Source of the DNA: Blastococcus capsensis
Lineage (GTDB): Bacteria > Actinomycetota > Actinomycetes > Mycobacteriales > Geodermatophilaceae
DNA length: 50,163 nt
Direction: 5' to 3'
Assembly: GCF_030165005.1 (NCBI RefSeq)
Contig: NZ_JASNNW010000028.1
Span: forward strand, 1-50,163
Below the pieces are notes generated by a model, which made no database searches, was not told the DNA's origin, and saw only the letters and a list, made by a program, of their open reading frames with translations. Every line of letters begins with the position of its first letter. Position 1 is the stretch's first letter. Position numbers and translations under genes: made by a program. Below, piece after piece: positions 43,613 through 50,163 of the stretch.

Positions 43613-44155
43613 TCAGCCGGCCGGAGCACCCAGCTCGTCGGCGATGCCGACGGTGTCCATGCCCGACCAGGTGTCCGAGACGTGGTGGGCCAGCACCATG
43701 AGGTCGCGCAGCTCGCCGTCGCGGTCGCGGATGTGGTCGCGCAGCAGCGCCTCCCCGGAGAAGCCCAGGTCGGTGAAGAGCGCCAGAGCCGCCCCCTGCT
43801 CGGCGACGACCTCCACGACGAGCTTCGACAGCCCCGAGGACACGGCCCCCACCAGGGCCTGCCGGGCCAGCTCGCGCCCGAGCCCGCTGCCGCGGCTGGA
43901 CGGCGCGACGACCAGGCGTACCTCGCCGACGTGGTCCGACCACCCCGGGAGCGGCCGGACGGCGACGTAGCCGGTCACCTCGTCGCCCTCGACCGCCACC
44001 CACCGGCCACCGGCGGACTCGCCGTTCGCCCACGAGCGGACGGTCTCCGGGTCGGTGACCTCCTCCTTGATGAAGGTCAGGTCACCTGCCGGCAGGTCGC
44101 CGAAGAACCGCAGCAGCGCGTCGCAGCGCTCCGGTCCGAGTTCCACCACCGCCAC
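43613..44155 (-). CDS. GNAT family N-acetyltransferase
   Basis: A 180-residue acetyltransferase. The acetyl-CoA loop is VRLVVAPSSRGSGLGRELARQAL near 97-118, followed by LVVEVVAEQGAALALFTDLGFSGEALLRDHIRD, with a C-terminal extension (LAHHVSDTWSGMDTVG). GTG at 44155 lies one base after the phaC stop (TGACGTG) with AGAGG upstream inside phaC; an in-frame ATG ten codons earlier is possible. It is the last gene of the pha cluster. The acceptor is unknown. Confidence 0.82.
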   Translation of the reverse strand: MAVVELGPERCDALLRFFGDLPAGDLTFIKEEVTDPETVRSWANGESAGGRWVAVEGDEVTGYVAVRPLPGWSDHVGEVRLVVAPSSRGSGLGRELARQALVGAVSSGLSKLVVEVVAEQGAALALFTDLGFSGEALLRDHIRDRDGELRDLMVLAHHVSDTWSGMDTVGIADELGAPAG

Positions 44156-44156
44156 G

Positions 44157-45281
44157 TCAGGCCTCTTCTCTCGTGTCGTCTGCATCCAGCGGATCGCTGC
44201 GCCGGCGGACGAAGTCGATGATGGTGGGCACCGTCGTCTTCGCCGCGGTGCGCCCGACGACCAGCCCCATGTGACCGGCATCGAGGCACAGTTCGTGCTT
44301 GTCGGGGGAGCCGACCAGGTCGATCAGCGGCGCGGTCGCGTCCGGCGGCACGATGTGGTCGCGGTTGGCGCGCACGGTCAGGAACGGCACCTGGATGTCG
44401 GAGAGGTGCACCCGGTCGCCGCCCACGGTGAGCCGGTCGTCGACCATCCCGTTGTTCCGCACCAGCATCTCCGCGGTCTCCCGGGCCGCCGCGCCGGGGA
44501 AGGGCACGTGGTCGTCCGACCAGCCGGTCATGGCCTGGTAGGACGCGACGTAGTCGTCGTTCCAGAGCCGCTCCCAGAGGGTCACGTAGCGGGTCACCTC
44601 CGCGGTCGGGGTCAGCGCCCGGAAGCCCTGGACGACGACCGAGGGCGGGACGTTGCCGTCCGCGTCGAGGACGGAGCCGACGTCCATCCCGCCGACCGCG
44701 AAGATGTCGGCGAGCGGGCCCATGTGCCGGAAGTCGACCGGGGTCGCCAGCACGGTCAGGCTGCGCAGCGGGGCGTCGGGATGGTGCGCGGCGTAGAGCA
44801 GCGCCAGGTCGCCGCCGAAGCAGTAGCCGAAGAGGTTGACCTCGTCGGCACCGGAGAGCTCGAGGACGCGGTCGATCCCGGCGGGGATGTAGTCGTCGAC
44901 GTAGTCCTCGAGCCCGTTCCCCGCGTCGCGCTCGTCGGGCTCGCCCCAGTCGAGCATGTACACGTCGAAGCCGGCATTCAGCAGTTGCTCCACGAAGCTG
45001 TTGCCCGGCGTCAGGTCGAGGATGTAGCTACGGCTCACCATGCTGAACACGATCAGCAGCGGCGGTCCGTAGCGGACGCCGCCGTAGGTGTCGGGGTCGT
45101 TCCGGTAGTGCCAGAGCTGGGTGCGGCCCCGCTGCCAGACGACGTCCTTGGGGGTCTGCCCGACACCGGGGCGGTCGACGCCGGCGACCAGCTTGATCCC
45201 GTTACGAGCCCGAAGGGCGTTGCGCTCGACGTCGCGCCGGACGCGATCGAGCACCGTCTGGGGGCTGGGCACCGTCGGCAT
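44157..45281 (-). CDS. phaC: class III polyhydroxyalkanoate synthase subunit PhaC
   Basis: A 374-residue alpha/beta-hydrolase-fold polymerase. The catalytic cysteine is in the lipase-like box NLFGYCFGGDLALL near residue 150. The general aspartate and histidine are in TVRANRDHIVPPD near 307 and LDAGHMGLVVG near 337. PPLLIVFSMVSRSYILDLTPG near 74 and GFDVYMLDWGEPDERD near 104 are conserved in PhaC. The short length (about 355-375) indicates class III, which needs PhaE, encoded just upstream with an 80-base overlap. It joins hydroxyacyl-CoA monomers into storage polyester on granules. Confidence 0.9.
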   Translation of the reverse strand: MPTVPSPQTVLDRVRRDVERNALRARNGIKLVAGVDRPGVGQTPKDVVWQRGRTQLWHYRNDPDTYGGVRYGPPLLIVFSMVSRSYILDLTPGNSFVEQLLNAGFDVYMLDWGEPDERDAGNGLEDYVDDYIPAGIDRVLELSGADEVNLFGYCFGGDLALLYAAHHPDAPLRSLTVLATPVDFRHMGPLADIFAVGGMDVGSVLDADGNVPPSVVVQGFRALTPTAEVTRYVTLWERLWNDDYVASYQAMTGWSDDHVPFPGAAARETAEMLVRNNGMVDDRLTVGGDRVHLSDIQVPFLTVRANRDHIVPPDATAPLIDLVGSPDKHELCLDAGHMGLVVGRTAAKTTVPTIIDFVRRRSDPLDADDTREEA

Positions 45282-45657
45282 CGCTGTCCTCCGTGGTCGT
45301 GGCGGTCGTCGGTCGGGAGGAGTGGGGGCGGGACGTGGATCCGCGTCGCCGCTCCTGCTCCAGCTGGATCGTCAGCCGCCGCACCTCGCGGTCGAGCGAG
45401 CCGATCTGCGCGCGCAGCCGGCTGATGTCGCTGCCGGCGGGCAGGTTGAGCAGGTGCCAGGCACGCGCGCTCACGCCCTGGACGGAACTGCCCGCGACGG
45501 TCTGCGCTCGGCGGAGCAGCGCGGTGGCCAGCGAGAAGTACTCGCTGCGCACCAGGTCCTCGGCTCGCGGGGCGACCGCGCGCTCGGCGGCGTCGAAGGC
45601 CTGCCGCCACAGCGGTGGCGACGGCGGGGGCGTGCGGGGGGCCGGCGGCTGGGTCAT
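45202..45657 (-). CDS. phaE: PhaE-like subunit of class III PHA synthase
   Basis: A 151-residue helical protein. Residues 15-70 are amphipathic (LWRQAFDAAERAVAPRAEDLVRSEYF). LLNLPAGSDISRLRAQIGSLDREVRRLTIQLEQERR near 70-105 forms the coiled coil that marks PhaE C-termini. A low-complexity tail rich in Arg, Thr and Pro follows. It is short for PhaE (usually 300 or more), so it may be a reduced form. Its 3' end overlaps phaC by 80 bases, in a different frame, so the two are translationally linked. Its ATG overlaps the stop of a tiny upstream ORF (ATGA). Confidence 0.75.
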   Translation of the reverse strand: MTQPPAPRTPPPSPPLWRQAFDAAERAVAPRAEDLVRSEYFSLATALLRRAQTVAGSSVQGVSARAWHLLNLPAGSDISRLRAQIGSLDREVRRLTIQLEQERRRGSTSRPHSSRPTTATTTEDSDADGAQPPDGARSRPARRRAQRPSGS

Positions 45658-45752
45658 CGGCCCCCCACCTCCCGCGGAACCTCCACCGACCGGCGCAGGA
45701 TCTTTCCCGTCGTGCCCTCGGGCAGGGTACCGACAGCCACAGGTGTGGTCAT
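45654..45752 (-). CDS. 32-residue ORF with the C-terminal motif of acyl-CoA synthetases
   Basis: The ATG has GGAGGAGC seven bases upstream. The peptide MTTPVAVGTLPEGTTGKILRR contains the A10 motif (P-x4-G-K-x2-R) in which the lysine of AMP-forming ligases normally binds the adenylate. Nothing else of a ligase is present upstream, so it looks like a gene remnant that kept or gained a start. Its TGA overlaps the phaE ATG (ATGA), so translating it could couple to phaE. Whether the peptide itself matters is unknown. Confidence 0.5.
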   Translation of the reverse strand: MTTPVAVGTLPEGTTGKILRRSVEVPREVGGR

Positions 45753-45873
45753 GCGTGCTCCTCCGTGTGCCCCGGCGTGGACCGGGAGCCCCTACCCGGC
45801 TCGGCCGGTGATCTACCGCACAGGGCGGATACGGTGGCGGGACAGCCCACCGTCTGCGAGGAGATCCCCGCTC

Positions 45874-46644
45874 ATGCCCGACCGTCCGATCCTCGACCTC
45901 TTCCGCCTCGACGACCGCGTCGCCGTCGTGACCGGGGCCTCCTCCGGGCTGGGCGCGGTCTTCGCCCGCACGCTCGCCGAAGCCGGTTGCGACGTCGTGC
46001 TGGGCGCTCGCCGGGCCGACCGGCTGGCCGACACCCAGCGGTCCGTGGAGGCGGCCGGCCGGCGGGCGATCGCCGTGGCCACCGATGTGTCGAAGCCGGA
46101 GGACTGCCAGGCGCTCGTCGACGCCGCCATGGCGGAGTTCGGCAAGGTCGACATCCTGGTGAACAACGCCGGGGTCGGCACCGCCGCTCCGGCGACGCGG
46201 GAGACCCCCGATCAGTTCCGCCAGGTCATCGACGTCAATCTCAACGGCTGCTACTGGATGGCCCAGGCCTGCGGCCGGGTGATGCAGCCGGGCAGCTCGA
46301 TCGTCAACATCTCCAGCGTCCTCGGGCTGACCACCGCGGGCCTGCCGCAGGCGGCCTACGCGGCCAGCAAGGCGGGGCTGATCGGGCTGACCCGCGACCT
46401 GGCCCAGCAGTGGACCGGCCGCAAGGGCATCCGGGTCAACGCTCTGGCGCCGGGCTTCTTCACCTCCGAGATGACCGACCAGTACCCCGAGGGTTACCTG
46501 GAGTCGCAGCTGTCCCGGGTGCTCGTCGGGCGCAAGGGCGAGCCCGAGGAGCTCGCTGCCGCCCTGGTCTTCCTGGTCAGTGACGCCGGCGGGTACGTCA
46601 CCGGGACCACCATCCCGGTCGAGGGTGGGATGCTCACCAGCTGA
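45874..46644 (+). CDS. short-chain dehydrogenase/reductase
   Basis: A 256-residue classical SDR. The cofactor motif TGASSGLGAVFART lies near 21-34, with the basic NADP-selecting residues in GARRADRL near 47. NNAGVG near 95, the catalytic serine in NISSVLG near 145 and YAASK near 159 complete the active site. GFFTSEMTD and the terminal GYVTGTTIPVEGGMLTS follow. The type resembles 3-oxoacyl/acetoacetyl-CoA reductases, and the location next to phaC/phaE makes a role in supplying hydroxyacyl-CoA monomers plausible. ATG follows GAGGAG. A TACGGT box lies about 40 bases upstream. Confidence 0.88.
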   Translation: MPDRPILDLFRLDDRVAVVTGASSGLGAVFARTLAEAGCDVVLGARRADRLADTQRSVEAAGRRAIAVATDVSKPEDCQALVDAAMAEFGKVDILVNNAGVGTAAPATRETPDQFRQVIDVNLNGCYWMAQACGRVMQPGSSIVNISSVLGLTTAGLPQAAYAASKAGLIGLTRDLAQQWTGRKGIRVNALAPGFFTSEMTDQYPEGYLESQLSRVLVGRKGEPEELAAALVFLVSDAGGYVTGTTIPVEGGMLTS

Positions 46645-46907
46645 GCTGCCCCTCGGCGGCGGCGCGGGCGGTGCACGGCAGCACGCGGTCGGCCTCCGGG
46701 TCCGGCGCCGGCAGCGCCGCCGTCCCGCCGTCGGCGCGCGAGCCCCAGCGGAGCGGCCAGGTCGCGGCAGAAGTCATCGCGCCGGCCGATCGTCAGCGTG
46801 GCCAGGCCCATGACCAGCAGGGCCGGGGGATCCGCCGGGTCGCCGAACGTCTCGTTGGCGAGCTCGAGGTCGCCGACCGGTGTCGTGCGGATGCCGCTGG
46901 TCTCCAT
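46640..46907 (-). pseudogene. N-terminal fragment of an alpha/beta hydrolase
   Basis: The minus strand reads METSGIRTTPVGDLELANETF, then GDPADPPALLVMGLATLTIG and DDFCRDLAA, the normal beginning of alpha/beta hydrolases up to the oxyanion region. The rest of the fold, including any nucleophile elbow, is absent. Beyond about 46735 the sequence reads as Arg-rich nonsense in this frame, and in another frame as an unrelated 35-residue end that stops near 46640. It is probably the product of a deletion that joined two genes. Confidence 0.55.
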
Positions 46908-46975
46908 GGATGCGGACCGGAGTGCAGCCCGTCGGGAAGGGCCCACCGACCCGGGCGAGCGCGGTCTCGGCCGAG

Positions 46976-47110
46976 TCAGGGGTCCCGGCGTACACCCTCG
47001 GCGCGGTCCTCGACGGCGCCGTGGCGCAGCAGGCTGCCGATGGCCAGGGCGAGGCCGCCCCAGATCACGGCCATCGTCACCACCATCATCACGATCGCGT
47101 CGGCGCTCAC
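46976..47110 (-). CDS. metS: MetS-like small subunit of an NSS transporter
   Basis: A 44-residue single-helix membrane protein (IVMMVVTMAVIWGGLALAIGSLL) with a short charged tail, the form of the MetS/MmpA-type small subunit that in Corynebacterium works with MetP in methionine and alanine uptake. The GTG overlaps the stop of the transporter gene by four bases (GTGA). Since metP has an in-frame stop, this gene may no longer have a partner or may be poorly translated. Confidence 0.75.
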   Translation of the reverse strand: MSADAIVMMVVTMAVIWGGLALAIGSLLRHGAVEDRAEGVRRDP

Positions 47111-48741
47111 CGGCGTCCTCCTTCGTCGTACCCGGTCACCGAGCGGTCGCGGGGGGCCGCGTCCGCCACGGGTGCCCCGTCCAGCGGTGTCCCCGGATCC
47201 GAGCCGGGTGGCGGCCCGTCCAGGTGGGTCCCGGCGCGCCACGGCAGCCGGGCGAGCAGGAAGCCGACCAGCGGCAGCGCCACGACCAGCAGCCAGCCGA
47301 AGCCCAGCAGGAGCCAGGTGGGGTAGCCCTCGTAGGGCGCGGCGAGGTCGTCCCGCACCGCGAGGACGAGCACGATGGCCAGGCCCACCGGGGCCACGAC
47401 GCTCGTCAGCACCCGCCAGCCGGTGCCGACCCGGGGTCGACCGTGGACGTTGAGGTGGTCGCCGAGTCGGGGCAGTGCCCGCAGCACCCACGCGACGACC
47501 AGCATGCTGACCAGCGCCACGACGAGGATGCCGTACTGGTTGACGAAGTGGTCGACGACGTCGAGGACGTAGATGCCGCTCGTCGTGCTGAACAGCACCA
47601 GGCTCAGCACCGCGGTGGGCACGACGACGGCGAGGGTCGCGGTGAGGCGACTGGTGTCGAGCTTGTCGCGGACGGCTGAGATCACGACCTCGATCACGCT
47701 GATCAGCGAGGTGATGCCGGCGATGACCAGGGACCCGAAGAAGAGGACGCCGATGAGGGTGCCCCCCGGGGCCTCGCTGATGATCGTCGGGAAGGCGATG
47801 AAGGCCAGGCCGATCCCGTCGCTGGCGACCTCGCCGACCGCGACCCCGCCGGCCTGGGCCATGAAGCCGAGGGCGGCGAACACGCCGATGCCGGCGAGCA
47901 GCTCGAAGCTGGAGTTCGAGAAGCCGACGACGAGGCCGGAGCCGGTCATGTCCTCGCGGCGGCCGACGTACGAGGCGTACGTGATCATGATGCCGAAGCC
48001 GATCGACAGCGAGAAGAAGATCTGGCCGAACGCGGCGGCCCAGACCGAGGGCTCGGTGAGCGCCGCCCAGTCGGGCGTGAACAGGGCGTCGAGGCCGGCA
48101 CCCGCTCCCGGCAGCAGCAGCGCCTGCACGACGAGGACGGCGAAGGCGAGCACCAGCACCGGGATGAAGACCAGCGAGATCGCACCGATCCCGCGCTGGA
48201 CGCCGAGCGCCATGACCACCAGGACGGCCAGCCAGACGACCGCGAGGGGTACGAGCACCCCGGGCACCACGTCGGCGGTGACCTCGACGTCACCGGCCTG
48301 CAGGTACTCCCCGAAGAAGAAGCCCTCGGGATCGGCGCCCCACGCCTGGTCGAACGAGAAGAAGGTTTAGCTCAGCGCCCAGGCCAGCACCGCGGCGTAG
48401 TAGACGGCGATGAGGAAGCAGATGGCCACCTGCCACCAGCCGAGCCCCTCGGCGCCGCGGCGCAGCCGGGCGAAGGACAGCGGCGCGGAGCCCCGGTGGC
48501 GGTGGCCGATCGCGTAGTCGAGCAGCAGGAAGGGGATGCCGGCGGTCAGCAGCGCGACCAGGTAGGGCACCACGAAGGCTCCGCCGCCGTTCTCGTAGGC
48601 GACGTACGGGAAGCGCCAGATGTTGCCGAGGCCGACAGCCGAGCCGATCGCCGCCAGGATGAAGACGCGCCGGGAGCTGAACGCGCCGCGGCGGCCCTCG
48701 TCGGCTGCCTGGGCGGTGGCGCGTCGACCTGTCGTGCTCAT
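47107..48741 (-). pseudogene. metP: sodium-dependent NSS transporter MetP, interrupted by one in-frame TAA
   Basis: Read through, this is a 544-codon neurotransmitter:sodium symporter. [33 protein letters not shown] near 22-54 is the hallmark first helix. Eleven to twelve hydrophobic segments follow, with GIMITYASYVGRREDM and GVFAALGFMAQAGG. Codon 125 is TAA (48367-48369) within [22 protein letters not shown], where relatives have tyrosine; no other damage is visible and the frame continues unbroken. ATG at 48741 follows GGAGGTC. A single point mutation or assembly error would explain it. Otherwise the gene yields only a 124-residue piece. Confidence 0.82.
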
Positions 48742-49159
48742 CCGACCTCCTGCCTCGTGGTCCGCCGAGCCCGCAGGCACCTCGCGCACCGGGCCTCGAT
48801 GGGCCGTCGGGAAGAGCGTGCCAGAACCGGGGGACGTCGACAGCTCGGGCGCTACCGGGCCCCGGCTGCCGCCGTCGGCCTCCCTGCGATGCCCGGGTCG
48901 AGAGGCCTGGCCGGCGCGCCGTGAGAGGACCGCTTTTCTAGCGCATCACCTCTGGTAGGTGTCGCCCCTCGTCGGCACGGGGGCCTGACCTGCAAGGTCG
49001 TTCCGACGGGCCACCCCTCTCGTCGCGAGGTAGGCAGCCACTGAGTGTAGTCGGCCTGTCGTTACTCAGCGCGTTCGAATGATTGCGGGGTGCCATGAGG
49101 CCTGAGACGGTGGTCGGACTGATCGGTTCGGCCCGGTCTCTGATCTCGTGAGGTGCGCA
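48742..49159 (+). other. noncoding region between metP and a secreted-protein gene
   Basis: About 420 bases. It should hold the metP promoter and leader and the promoter of the next gene. At 48938 a TAG preceded by AGAAAAGCGGTCC-like sequence (minus strand) resembles the repeat edges seen elsewhere. A CTGAGT/ACTCAG dyad lies at about 49042-49067. I find no convincing gene, tRNA or riboswitch. Base composition dips near 49060-49090, as in transferred or decayed sequence. Confidence 0.5.
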
Positions 49160-49612
49160 GTGGCTCGTTCTGTTCTGCCAAGGATGTCGGGGCTCCGCTC
49201 CCGGGCCGCCGGAGGGCGGCGGCTGGGCCGCACCGTCACAGTCACAGTCACGGTCGCGGCCGCGGCAGTGGTGGCCGGGTCGGCGACCGGTGTCCTCGCT
49301 GCGCCGGCGTCGGCGCCGGTGGCCGAGGTGGTGGTGAACGAGAGCCTGCAGCCGGTGCTGCACGGCCAGGCGACCGCCACCGGTACGGGGGCGCAGTCGA
49401 TCACCTTCTCGGCGCGGACGGTGGGGTCGGCAACCTGGGATCTGCTGGACAACGTCGCGGTGGCCGGCACCGACGCCTACACCCAGCTGCCCGGAGGGCG
49501 GCTGTCGATCGGGCAGCGGTTCGAGTACCAGACCGCGCACTGCGACGACACCGGCTGCACCAGCTCGGCGATCAAGAGGCTCTTCACGATCGAGGGTGTA
49601 GTCGACTCCTGA
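49160..49612 (+). CDS. secreted hypothetical protein, 3' end truncated by an ISL3-type element
   Basis: A 150-residue product. GTG at 49160 has GAGG upstream (GTG 49148 is possible). Residues 1-50 form a long signal peptide (basic start, then VAAAAVVAGSATGVLAAPASA). The mature part (VLHGQATATGTGAQSITFSARTV, then HCDDTGCTSSAIKRLFTIEG) resembles beta-sandwich repeat domains of exported actinobacterial proteins. The element's end begins near 49594, so the last six codons (GVVDS, stop) come from the insertion and the natural C-terminus is missing. Confidence 0.65.
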   Translation: MARSVLPRMSGLRSRAAGGRRLGRTVTVTVTVAAAAVVAGSATGVLAAPASAPVAEVVVNESLQPVLHGQATATGTGAQSITFSARTVGSATWDLLDNVAVAGTDAYTQLPGGRLSIGQRFEYQTAHCDDTGCTSSAIKRLFTIEGVVDS

Positions 49613-50163
49613 ACCCGCCGGTCTCGAGAAGCGATCGGGCGATGTAGTTGGTCAGGTTGCGGAACCCGAGCGCGGAGCCTCGGAGGTGCTCGAGTCGTCC
49701 GTTGATCGCCTCGGTCGGTCCGTTGGAGGTACCGGGCCGGTCGAAGTAGGCCAGCACGTCGGCAGCGCGCTTCTTCAGCGTTCGGCCCAGCGTGATGACC
49801 TCGCTGAGCGACTTCGGCACGCCGGTGCTGACCGAGTCGATCAGGTCGATCATCAGCTTGCGGCCGCGCCGCCGGTCGTCTTCTCGGTAGGCAGCGATCA
49901 TCCGCTGGTAGATCCCCCACGTGGCCTCGACCTCGACGTGCTCATCGGCAGCGAAGAGGGCTCGAAGGCGTTGGGTCTGCTTGTCGGTGAGCAGGTCGGC
50001 GCCGGTGTGCAGCGTCCGCCGGGCGCGGTAGAGCGGGTCGTTCTTCATGCCGCGGTGGCCGTGCAGGGCCTGCTGGACCCGTCGGCGGCACCGGTCCAGC
50101 GCATCGCCGGCCAGGCGGACCACGTGGAAGGGGTCCATGACCGCGACCGCCTCGGGCAGTTCC
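49584..50163 (-). CDS. ISL3-family transposase, partial (C-terminal part)
   Basis: The visible frame continues past the right edge of the window and begins before MDPFHVVRLAGDALDRCRRRVQ, which carries a catalytic aspartate of the DDE_Tnp_ISL3 domain. The last catalytic glutamate is in SNGPTEAINGRLEHLRG, followed by GFRNLTNYIARSLLETGGF. About 193 residues are present of the roughly 400-440 expected. The final four codons lie outside the element: the frame crosses the IS end and uses a TGA (49584-49586) in the host gene. Confidence 0.88.
   Translation of the reverse strand, partial: ELPEAVAVMDPFHVVRLAGDALDRCRRRVQQALHGHRGMKNDPLYRARRTLHTGADLLTDKQTQRLRALFAADEHVEVEATWGIYQRMIAAYREDDRRRGRKLMIDLIDSVSTGVPKSLSEVITLGRTLKKRAADVLAYFDRPGTSNGPTEAINGRLEHLRGSALGFRNLTNYIARSLLETGGFRSRLHPRS
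49594..50163 (-). mobile_element. ISL3-type insertion sequence, partial
   Basis: The end at about 49594 (GGGTGTAGTCGACTCC on the plus strand) is inferred from where the secreted-protein frame loses similarity and the transposase frame ends. The other end is outside the window, so the terminal inverted repeat and the expected 8-base target duplication cannot be checked. Confidence 0.65.

Noticed and set aside
48742..48940. SAM or other riboswitch ahead of metP
   Set aside because: A methionine transporter invites one, but no kink-turn or conserved core was recognised, and the untranslated leader cannot be defined.
49066..49085. GTTCGAAT resembling a tRNA T-loop
   Set aside because: The flanking bases do not pair into a T-stem, and no acceptor or anticodon arm is present.

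Overview
This is a very GC-rich stretch (low 70s percent by eye) from a high-GC actinobacterium. Gene content and order point to Geodermatophilaceae or a close relative (Blastococcus, Geodermatophilus, Modestobacter). Supporting markers are WhiB1, the SigR/RsrA redox pair, a 24-residue ribosomal protein bL37, the actinobacterial Kgd/OdhA fusion enzyme, nickel superoxide dismutase with its SodX protease, and many genes that begin a few bases after a TAnnnT promoter box (leaderless transcription). Family assignment is inference; no 16S gene or tRNA is present.

Layout. 1-1544: IS110-family insertion sequence abutting the 3' end of cbs. 1545-10183: mixed metabolism (cystathionine beta-synthase, zinc alcohol dehydrogenase, SRPBCC protein, aldo/keto reductase, sugar kinase, HisN phosphatase, small DUF2795 and DUF2087 proteins). 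10177-22420: a block whose order resembles the mycobacterial Rv3219-Rv3228 neighbourhood: rsgA, aroA, SRAP peptidase, YbaK deacylase, sigR-rsrA, bL37, a degenerate biotin-carboxylase-like protein, a one-domain biotin carrier, PdtaS and WhiB1. 22700-27723: lipid kinase, HAD phosphatase, cupin, and a psd-pssA-GNAT operon for phosphatidylethanolamine. 27840-30786: a decayed phosphatase, sodN/sodX, a damaged rmlC-like gene and malic enzyme. 30853-37339: RtcB ligase, a membrane hydrolase and the 1270-residue Kgd. 37470-43607: ankyrin protein, ABC exporter, universal stress protein, class III cyclase and ABC-F ATPase. 43613-46644: a class III PHA synthase locus (phaC/phaE) with a short-chain dehydrogenase. 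46640-50163: a degraded zone with a hydrolase remnant, a metP transporter carrying an in-frame stop, and a secreted-protein gene cut by an ISL3-type element that runs off the window.

Most notable observations: (i) a biotin-carboxylase-like protein that keeps the family's overall order but lacks recognisable catalytic motifs, next to an orphan biotin carrier inside a redox-regulator cluster; (ii) two families of interspersed repeats that begin at or next to stop codons and sit in 3' flanks; (iii) several genes in different stages of decay (rmlC-like, metP, a PP2C/SpoIIE phosphatase, a hydrolase, a secreted protein); (iv) a 32-codon ORF carrying only the C-terminal motif of acyl-CoA synthetases, overlapping phaE; and (v) a leader region of the IS110 element that could encode a bridge RNA.
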